Below, piece by piece: positions 57,601-64,000 of a stretch of DNA of 64,000 nucleotides. Position 1 is the first letter of the stretch. Each line of letters starts with the position of its first letter. This DNA comes from Mytilisepta virgata. Lineage: Eukaryota > Mollusca > Bivalvia > Mytilida > Mytilidae. Position numbers and translations under genes: made by a program. The stretch spans positions 50,410,230-50,474,229 of the forward strand of contig CM051516.1 in NCBI GenBank assembly GCA_028015205.1, read 5' to 3'. Below the pieces are notes generated by a model. The model was not told the DNA's origin. It made no database searches and worked only from the letters and a program-made list of their open reading frames with translations.

Positions 57601-60600
57601 TTCAGTTTTTTGCTTCTTGTGCAATACAATATGCTGTGGAGAATTCCCCCCCCCCCCCCAAAAAAAAAATTTACCCCTTTTTTAGCTTTAATTTTGGACC
57701 CCGATTCGGACCAACTTGAAAACTGGGCCCATAATAAAAAAAACTAAGTACATGTTTAGATTCAGCATATCAAAGAACCCCAAGAATTCAATTTTTGTTA
57801 AAATCAAACTAAGTTTAATTTTGGACACTTTGGACCTTAATGTAGACCAATTTGAAAACGGGACCAAAAATTAAGAATCTAAATGCACGGTTAGATTCGG
57901 CATATCAAAGAACCCCAATAAGTCAATTTTCGATGAAATCAAACAAAGTTTAACTTTGGACCCAGATTTGGACCAACTTGAAAACTGGGCCCATAATAAA
58001 AAAACTAAGTACATGTTTAGATTCAGCATATCAAAGAACCCCAAGAATTCAATTTTTGTTAAAATCAAACTAAGTTTAATTTTGGACCCTTTGGACCTTA
58101 ATGTAGACCAATTTGAAAACAGGACCAAAAATTAAGAATCTAAATGCACAGTTAGATTCGGCATATCAAAGAACCCCAATAAGTCAATTTTCGATGAAAT
58201 CAAACAAAGTTTAATTTTGGACCCAGATTTGGACCAACTTGAAAACTGGGCCCATAATAAAAAAACTAAGTACATGTTTAGATTCAGCATATCAAAGAAC
58301 CCCAAGAATTCAATTTTTGTTAAAATCAAACTAAGTTTAATTTTGGACCCTTTGGACCTTAATGTAGACCAATTTGAAAACGGGACCAAAAATTAAGAAT
58401 CTAAATGCACAGTTAGATTCGGCATATCAAAGAACCCCAATACTTCAATTTTCGATGAAATCAAACAAAGTTTAATTTTGGACCCCAATTTGGACCAACT
58501 TGAAAACTGGGCCCATAATAAAAAAACTAAGTACATGTTTAGATTCAGCATATGAAAGAACCCCAAGAATTCAATTTTTGTTAAAATCAAACTAAGTTTA
58601 ATTTTGGACCCTTTGGACCTTAATGTAGACCAATTTGAAAACGGGACCAAAAATTAAGAATCTAAAGGCATGGTTAGATTCGGCATATCAAAGAACCCCA
58701 ATAGTTCAATTTTCGATGAAATCAAACAAAGTTTAATTTTGGACCCTTTTGGCCCCTAATTCCTAAACTGTTGGGACCAAAACTCCAAAAATCAATCCCA
58801 ATCTTCCTTTTGTGGTCATAAACCTTGTGTTTAAATTTCATAGATTTCTATTTACTTATACTAAAGTTATTGTGCAAAAACCAAGAAAAATGCTTATTTG
58901 GGCCCTTTTTTAGCCCCTACTTCCTAAACTGTTGGGACCAAAACTCCCAAAAACAATCCCAACCTTCCTTTTGTGGTCATAAACCTTGTGTTAAAATTTC
59001 ATAGATTTCTATTTACTTATACTAGAGTTATTGTGCGAAAACCAAGAAAAATGCTTATTGGGCCCTTTTTTGGCCCCTGATTCTTAAACTGTTGGGACCA
59101 AAACTCCCAAAATCAATCCCAACCTTCCTTTTGTGGTCATAAACCTTGTGTTTAAATTTCATAGATTTCTATTAACTTATACTAAAGTTATAGTGCGAAA
59201 ACCAAATGTCTTCGGACGACGACGCAGACGACGGACGACGACGACGACGACGCCGCCAACGTCATACCAATATACGACCGCAAAAATTTTGCGGTCGTAT
59301 AAAAACTGTTATTTAAACTGAGTTTTTCGAGTAGATACAAATGAGGCTTTGTTTAAAATACGCTTCTCGATGAAGAGAATGAGAGTTCGGCTGGTTTTTA
59401 GAGGTGTATTTGCCAGGAATTTATATGTTTAGGACTGCAAATTATCTCCGGTATTCCAGATTCAGAGGGGCCGGTTTTTGGAGGATTTTTTTACTAGAAA
59501 ATATAGGTGAAAATTCCTGACCAGATTGAGCGTTCGGTTTGCGGTAGAATCCGGTTTTCAGAGGGGCCGGTTTAGGGGAGTTCCACGGTGTCTAAAAATA
59601 AATTTAGGGGCCTAAAAGGACATTTCTCTTTCCTGTATTGTACAAAAACCATTATCCAATTCAGACAATTCAGAATTGATTTGCCCCTAATAACATCTCA
59701 TTTCATGTAAATTACAATATCATATAGTATGCAATGTCAGATGGGAAAAATTACATGTAATGAAATATTGGAGGAAGGGATGCAGCCAGAGATTCTGAAG
59801 GTTGTCGGACATTGGGCAAAGACAATTCAAAGTTGCTTTTGCTTTATTATTGAACCAAATGACCATTAAAGTTCTAGAAATTTAAAGAACATCATATATA
59901 GATGTCCAGTAAAGAACTGTCTGATCATGTTATATTTGAATGGTTACTGAACCAAATGTTCACCAAAACTGAATGTGTCTTGGAAACCTCTGTGCAACTC
60001 CAAATTACCAAACAACAAAATGTATCTACTATTTTCTTATGATTGACCGGTATTATCTATTAAACTCGCAGATGGTAAGAGAAATTTCAAATCACATCTT
60101 GTACAGTGTGATATGAACTAGTAATATTAAAAATTTGCCCATTTGATTCGTCAACCTGTGGTTCGTATGAAAATCGTATATTTTGATTGGGCAACTATTT
60201 TGCTATACAATGGTGCCATATTTGAAAGCAATTTTGGCATAGCAACATTTGATGTCACAAAGACATGAACATTAAGATTTCCCACTGACAACAAATCACT
60301 AACAAAAAATATTCCTGAAGAATCATAAGAGAAATAGATCTAACAAATCATTTATTATTATATCTAAATTAAATAACTTGAGTTGATATCAAGCGATACA
60401 TGTATCTTATTCTCATTCATTGTGAAACCTATATACCATAATTACTCTATTTATTGGACACTAAAATACACCTATTTTTTTAGGAAAATTGGAAATTCGT
60501 CGAAAAAATAGAGTTTTCATATTTCAGTCCACATTGTTGTCATTTTTTGACTCCATATGATCGTCCTGGTCAATGTACTTTAAGAATAGGCAATCAAAAT

Positions 60601-62364
60601 AATGGTTCATACTTGCAGTATTGTTATTTGATTTCATGATTTATCTTTTTGTACTTTCAAATTAATAGTTAATTTAATGTTGAAGACGAAAACAGTAGCA
60701 AATTTCAAACGACTCGCCATGTTGTTGACTGATATGTGAACATCTCACAAATGATTTTTACAACACATTTTACGTTTGTAGTCTCAGCGTCTTTGTAGAA
60801 CATATTATAACTATTACATTTAAATTTCTTGTAAACAACGATAAGAGGATTTGTTTTGTAAAAACATTATTCATTTCATTTGAAAATTTTTAAATTTGTT
60901 TCTCTGAAAAATGCGAATACGCAATACCGTTACAAACTCGTTTTCGAATTTCTTTTCAAAAGTAAACTTCCAGGTAGGAAAAATTAAATAAATTTTACTT
61001 AAAAATCGACCTTGTTTCAATCAAATTTATTATTACAAATTAATTACCTAAGAAGTTAAAATTACTGACTGCCACCACCTGAGAACAACGATCGTAACTT
61101 TGACAATTTTGAAATCGTCAAAAAAATTGAGTTGTCAAAAAATTCAAATTTCCTTGAATTTTCAAAAGTGTCCAATAATTAGGGTTATTACGGTATATTT
61201 TTTCAATGATTCAAGGTAACTCTCTAACCAGCAACATGAAACTTTCCAGCTGTTTTCCTGTTTTTTTGAATGCTTGGAATCCCTGTAACTAAAATAAATT
61301 GTAAGTCCTGAATGGACTTTAAGTGTACTCACATGTTTACATTCTTCACATATAACAGTACTGAGTAAATATCCACCAAACATAGAATCTACAAAGGTGT
61401 GTTTGACTATCCTTCCATATTCTGTAATAAAAGCAAATTTATATTACCAAAACTTTATTGTACATTCTGTATTTCATCAAAGACTACATGACATAGTATA
61501 TCATCTAAAATGTACCTTGCCTTGAACAAAAGGTTCAGTAATGCATTTTACTTTCATTTTAATAAAATATTTAAGATATTCATGAAAAACTTGCAGTTTA
61601 AAAAAAGACAAATACAGTCATGTGATTTTTATTAAGTCAGTGGCACTATATCTCATAAAATTATAGTTCCTACCTTTGACTTTAAATTTGACTTCATCGG
61701 ACACTTTCTTTGGATTTATATTCTCAGGAAGTTTGAAGTATTTTAATATGGCTGCTTGTGACCTCTGAAACATAAATATTCATTTTTTAAAACAAGGACA
61801 TGTCTGTTTTAAATGGAAATTTTTAATTTTCAACAAAAATTTGAATGTGTAAATAATCTAATTTATATTAAATTAAAATAAAACTTACATGTAAGTATTC
61901 TTAACATAAAAAAAAATATTCATCTCCCATTTTACATACTAGAGTATTTTCACTGAGGTGCAACACTGTATTAATGATTAAGACAGATTACTGTTTAAAA
62001 TGCAGTGGCAATTATTATATGTGTATCAGGCCATGAATACATATATATTGATGCTATATGAACATGTACCCTGCTTTGTACTACATGACATGCTAAGTCG
62101 GATTTTTAATGTGCCTGCTTACAAAATAACACATAGTAGAAAGACATGTCACCAAAGACGGACAATTATCGGGTAGTCCAACTCTGAACTAATAACTCTA
62201 TGCTCTTACTTCTATATATTAGTTATATATATATATATAGTTCAATACCATATTGAAGTTAATTTAGACTACAAACCTTAATTTCCTCCATTTTCATACT
62301 ATCCAATAAATATCTGAGTAATTCATGACTATCTTGCTGTTGGTATCCTCTAAATCTTTGAGAG
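48269..62364 (-). CDS. Usp16-45: Usp16-45-type ubiquitin carboxyl-terminal hydrolase, 3' ten exons (755 aa)
   Basis: Ten exons with consensus GT-AG sites and matching phases give one open frame. In order it holds the [16 protein letters not shown] box; [14 protein letters not shown] (first zinc-ribbon Cys pair); [11 protein letters not shown]; a Lys-rich basic segment ([12 protein letters not shown]); an acidic Asp/Glu segment; a long Ser/Asn-rich insert of about 300 aa; [20 protein letters not shown] with GCSNC (second Cys pair); [15 protein letters not shown]; and catalytic His in [10 protein letters not shown], Asp in [12 protein letters not shown], and [10 protein letters not shown] at the end. 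The order, the big insert inside the catalytic domain and the ending match USP16/USP45. Those enzymes remove ubiquitin from histone H2A (USP16) or from the DNA-repair factor ERCC1 (USP45). The zinc-finger UBP domain and the catalytic Cys box lie outside the window. Introns are rich in TIR elements. Confidence 0.9.
48626..49617. other. Usp16-45 intron sequence
   Basis: AT-rich, no further exon seen. Confidence 0.4.
49618..49990. repeat. dispersed SINE-like repeat in Usp16-45 intron
   Basis: It starts TTGTTGTTTGCTTAACGTCC, a phrase shared with the 3' end of the SINE at 63680 (GTTGTTTAACATCCATTGGC). It then continues into a GC-richer stretch with TGCCACCTGGGGACCCGC. No clear tRNA head. Confidence 0.45.
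50020..50106 (-). CDS. Usp16-45: Usp16-45 exon
   Basis: Acceptor TTTTCAG, donor CAG|GTAAGT. It encodes [19 protein letters not shown]. Confidence 0.9.
50505..50599 (-). CDS. Usp16-45: Usp16-45 exon (LTLHLKRF)
   Basis: Acceptor CTTTGTAG, donor CAG|GTATTT. It encodes [19 protein letters not shown], a hallmark of the USP fold. Confidence 0.9.
50822..50956 (-). other. candidate in-frame cassette exon of Usp16-45
   Basis: A 135-bp open block (45 codons) with a strong acceptor (TTTTTTTTCCCCAATTGCAG) and donor G|GTATGG. Its phases (1 in, 1 out) match both neighbours, so inclusion keeps the frame. It would add a basic segment including [21 protein letters not shown] do not know it from USP16 or USP45 homologues. 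Confidence 0.4.
51208..51382. mobile_element. 175-bp pogo/mariner-like MITE
   Basis: The termini CAGTTGGCTCTCATTATCTT and the inverted GATAATGAGAGTCAACTG are flanked by TA on both sides (51206-51207 and 51383-51384). Its relative is at 6196-6362. Confidence 0.8.
51973..53031 (-). CDS. Usp16-45: Usp16-45 exon (long Ser/Asn-rich insert and second CxxC)
   Basis: A 1,059-bp exon with acceptor TTATTTCAG and donor AGAG|GTGAGT. Most of it is low-complexity and probably disordered. The end returns to the conserved fold at [18 protein letters not shown] and [14 protein letters not shown]. Confidence 0.9.
53032..53615. other. Usp16-45 intron, nothing recognised
   Basis: Plain AT-rich intron. Confidence 0.4.
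53616..53793 (-). CDS. Usp16-45: Usp16-45 exon (acidic linker)
   Basis: Acceptor ATTATAG, donor TCTG|GTATTT. It contains an Asp/Glu run, [17 protein letters not shown], and ends in phase 1. Confidence 0.85.
53843..54108. mobile_element. 266-bp MITE with near-perfect 43-bp arms
   Basis: ACGAGATCAAAAGTTCAATG and the following TAGGATAAAAAACTTAATTC are repeated in inverse at 54066-54108. The element sits about 50 bp upstream of a Usp16-45 exon acceptor. Confidence 0.8.
54682..54849 (-). CDS. Usp16-45: Usp16-45 exon (basic linker)
   Basis: Acceptor ATTTAG, donor AAA|GTGAGT, 56 codons. It has a Lys-rich end, [16 protein letters not shown]. Confidence 0.85.
54850..55631. other. Usp16-45 intron, nothing recognised
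   Basis: AT-rich, no repeat with clear boundaries. Confidence 0.4.
55632..55688 (-). CDS. Usp16-45: Usp16-45 exon (19 codons)
   Basis: Acceptor TTTTTCAG, donor AAG|GTAATC. It encodes [19 protein letters not shown]. The preceding intron is 5.6 kb and packed with repeats. Confidence 0.88.
55990..57660. repeat. tandem-duplicated interspersed repeat, period 641 bp
   Basis: AAAATGCTCCGCTGGGCGCA starts copies at 55991 and 56632 with very high identity. A third, partial copy (from GCACACATATCAATTTCTTG) begins near 57464. Long C and A tracts separate the sub-blocks. Confidence 0.9.
57326..57350. repeat. 25-base C-tract
   Basis: Uninterrupted C run. Confidence 0.9.
57690..59310. repeat. interspersed bivalve repeat, copy 2, with 261-bp tandem units
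   Basis: Units of 261 bp (two half-units of about 130 bp with GCATATCAAAGAACCCCAA) repeat three and a half times. They are followed by three AAACTGTTGGGACCAAAACT units, a GAC microsatellite and a terminal palindrome at 59273-59301 (ATACGACCGCAAAA and inverse). It is the longer relative of 20881-21632. Confidence 0.85.
59591..60430. other. Usp16-45 intron, nothing recognised
   Basis: No exon or repeat with clear boundaries. Confidence 0.4.
60436..61193. mobile_element. 758-bp TA-flanked TIR element
   Basis: The termini CCATAATTACTCTATTTATT and the inverse of AATAATTAGGGTTATTACGG, each followed inward by TTGGACACT, are bounded by TA on both sides. This suggests Tc1/mariner-type movement. No transposase frame. 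Confidence 0.7.
61333..61421 (-). CDS. Usp16-45: Usp16-45 exon (FGG and first CxxC)
   Basis: Acceptor ATTACAG, donor CAT|GTGAGT. It encodes the [19 protein letters not shown] segment. A longer open frame runs on into the intron and is not coding. Confidence 0.88.
61674..61764 (-). CDS. Usp16-45: Usp16-45 exon
   Basis: Acceptor TTTCAG, donor AAAG|GTAGGA. It encodes [20 protein letters not shown] and ends in phase 1. Confidence 0.85.
62090..62215 (-). mobile_element. fragment of second SINE family
   Basis: GGATTTTTAATGTGC, AAAGACATGTCACC and CCAACTCTGAACT follow the order of the SINE body at 63775-63870. Confidence 0.5.
62277..62364 (-). CDS. Usp16-45: Usp16-45 exon (QQDSHE box)
   Basis: Acceptor TTATCAAG, donor ATTAAG|GTTTGT. 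It enters in phase 2 and leaves in phase 0, so at least one more exon lies to the right. It encodes [20 protein letters not shown]. Confidence 0.85.
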
Positions 62365-62481
62365 CTTGATAAGATAATGTCATTATTAAGCAATTATATA
62401 CATTTACTATTAATTACCAATATTTCACAATAATTTATTAACTGCTGAGAAAATTCATGGAATTGACATAAATAACATGTA

Positions 62482-63643
62482 CCGTATTTTTCGGACTATT
62501 GGTCGATACTTTGTTTCTAGAAAGTCCTATCCTCGACCTATAGAGCGAATCGACCAATCTAAGGCTAAAATCTCAAATATCTGAAGTTCGAGTAAAAAAA
62601 TCCATCAAAAACGTCATGTTGAAATGAAAAAATCACTGACAATTTTCGTTTTCTGTTTTAGGTTGAAGATAGAGGGTAGTTACCTGATGTTCTTGTTTGT
62701 TATTTATGCAAATAAAACAATAAATAAAGATTTATTTCGTATATTTTGTCTTTATTGACTTTGATAAAGTAGCTCTTTTGTGCATGGGAAGTTCAAAGTG
62801 ATACGTTAAAGTCAAACCGTATCCGGAGACATTTGATCTTTGGCAACATTTGAAGGAAATTTGTGGGTTTGTTTGACAGGGTTTATCATCTTTATACATA
62901 TTAAGTTTATGAGGAAACAAACTGAATTCATCCTTGCATCTTTTTACCATTTCGATCGTAATTCATATTTGCCGCCTTCAACACGTTTAACTACACATGC
63001 GTAATATAACACAATATTGTCAAAATGGCGACGTGCAAATTTGCAAATCTTATTTCATTTTCGATGGATAAAAACAGAAAAATAAACATAATATAAGTTG
63101 TTTATTTATTTTTAAGACACAAAGGTGAAATTGAAAACAAGGTCACTATGTAATCAAGCAAAACTCTTTGTCGGAACATTTAATCACAAAACATTGGACG
63201 CCGAGAGGGGACAGGTAAAAACTTCAAACACTTAATTAAACATAATGGTAGCTGAACAATGACTGGGTTCTGAATTGTTTTGACAACTTCATTGGAATTC
63301 ATCAAATTTGACACTTGAACACAAATCACAAGTTAATAACTGGAGATCAAACACACGTGCTAATTTGTCATCCTTCATCAGAAATAAACCAACAAACGAA
63401 ACAAAATATATTTTTATTACATAAATATATATATAAAACAATTATATATAACAATATTAAAATATATAAAGAAAATTGTCAGCTTTAATGAGCTTATACT
63501 CACCGATACCTACCCTTTGGATCTGACGATCGTTCTTCGACCTATGTGGCAAATCGACCTATCTAAGACCTAAAACTCATTTTTGACTGAAAAAGAGCAA
63601 TTCGACCTATAGTCCCTATAGACCAATAGTCCGAAAAATACGG
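62482..63643. mobile_element. 1,162-bp TA-flanked TIR element
   Basis: The termini CCGTATTTTTCGGACTATTG and the inverse of CAATAGTCCGAAAAATACGG are perfect and flanked by TA (62480-62481 and 63644-63645). The sub-terminal GACCTAT motifs are also inverted. The interior has no convincing transposase. It lies upstream of the first visible Usp16-45 exon. Confidence 0.8.
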
Positions 63644-63659
63644 TAGACATTATTGACTG

Positions 63660-64000
63660 GGATGGATGGATGGATGAATTGTTGTTTAACATCCATTGGC
63701 AGCCAGGTGCATATCAAGACGAGAACATGTATGATAGAGATTATGATCCCTGCTTTGTACTAGCCGACACGTTGAACCGGATTTTTAATGTGCTAGCTCA
63801 CGAGGTAACTGTCCGCAGGAAGACATACCCCCCCACTCTGACACATTATACTGACTCCGAGCCGACCAGTAGATATTTGCTCTTACTCCTAGATGCCGCA
63901 TGCTTGGCAGAGAAGCAGCAAATACCAATTTTAATGTCTTTGGTTTGACCCGGCCGGGGATCGAACCTGTGACCTGCCGCACTTGAGGAGAGAATGCTAC
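63660..64000 (-). mobile_element. tRNA-derived SINE, second family, cut by window edge
   Basis: On the minus strand it shows ACAGGTTCGATCCCC (B box), then CCAAGCATGCGGCATCTAGG in the body, GTTAAACAACAATTCATCC near the end and a CATC-repeat tail. The tRNA-like start is at or just past the window end. Confidence 0.75.

Larger units (their letters stand above)
55757..59590. mobile_element. TIR element split by later repeats
   Basis: The left end GTGGAACCTCTGTAAATC and the right end GGGGAGTTCCACGGTG are inverted relatives. CCGGTTTTCAGAGG(T/G)G occurs on both flanks. The middle (55990-59310) is foreign repeat DNA, so the original element would be about 500 bp. Confidence 0.45.

Noticed and set aside
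57871..58650. Three 85-codon minus-strand frames
   Set aside because: They are repeat-period artefacts in a tandem interspersed repeat. No start context, splice signal or family match.
62732..62950. 72-codon minus frame as a transposase fragment
   Set aside because: No DDE-type motif or helix-turn-helix pattern is visible. It is kept only as the interior of the TIR element.

Overview
This is eukaryotic, AT-rich, repeat-dense DNA. It most likely comes from a bivalve mollusc, and a mussel (Mytilus) is my best guess. That guess rests on the interspersed repeat families near 20.9-21.6 kb and 55.9-59.3 kb, which I associate from memory with mussel transcripts, and on a Steamer-like gypsy element. 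No species assignment is proven here.

Two host genes can be modelled exon by exon. Both are on the minus strand. (1) A complete PLAC8/cornifelin-family cysteine-rich gene has three coding exons between 12017 and 8397 (168 aa). (2) The 3' part of a Usp16-45-type ubiquitin hydrolase has ten exons between 62364 and 48269 (755 aa plus stop). Its zinc-finger and catalytic-Cys exons lie beyond the right edge. A possible in-frame cassette exon lies at 50822-50956. Two remnants of FLYWCH/MULE-type genes are also present: a FLYWCH exon inside a terminal-inverted-repeat element (6.5-7.5 kb) and a decayed, frameshifted copy (18.85-20.14 kb).

The centre of the window (about 22.5-37.9 kb) is a degraded Maverick/Polinton-like, virus-like element with 1.3-1.8 kb inverted terminal repeats. 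Its surviving genes are a two-domain PC4-like pseudogene, a DNA polymerase B N-terminal stub, a fused packaging ATPase plus adenain-like protease, a conserved virion-type protein, a one-repeat TBP-like gene and a CARD-like gene. The last four form a compact minus-strand block. Both catalytic landmarks of the fusion protein are altered, and several genes carry stops or frameshifts, so this copy looks dead. A Steamer-like gypsy LTR retrotransposon (24896-32547, TSD ACCTA) has inserted into it. One LTR of that element is split by a 5'-truncated non-LTR retrotransposon. The nesting order is therefore readable: virus-like element, then LTR element, then LINE.

The rest is mostly mobile DNA: TIR elements with visible target-site duplications (GGCATG, ATTCCATT, TTAA, TA), tRNA-derived SINEs, LINE relics, Helitron-like tandem arrays of about 140-170 bp units, minisatellites and C-tracts. 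About 38-48 kb and about 1-6 kb hold no host gene that I can support.
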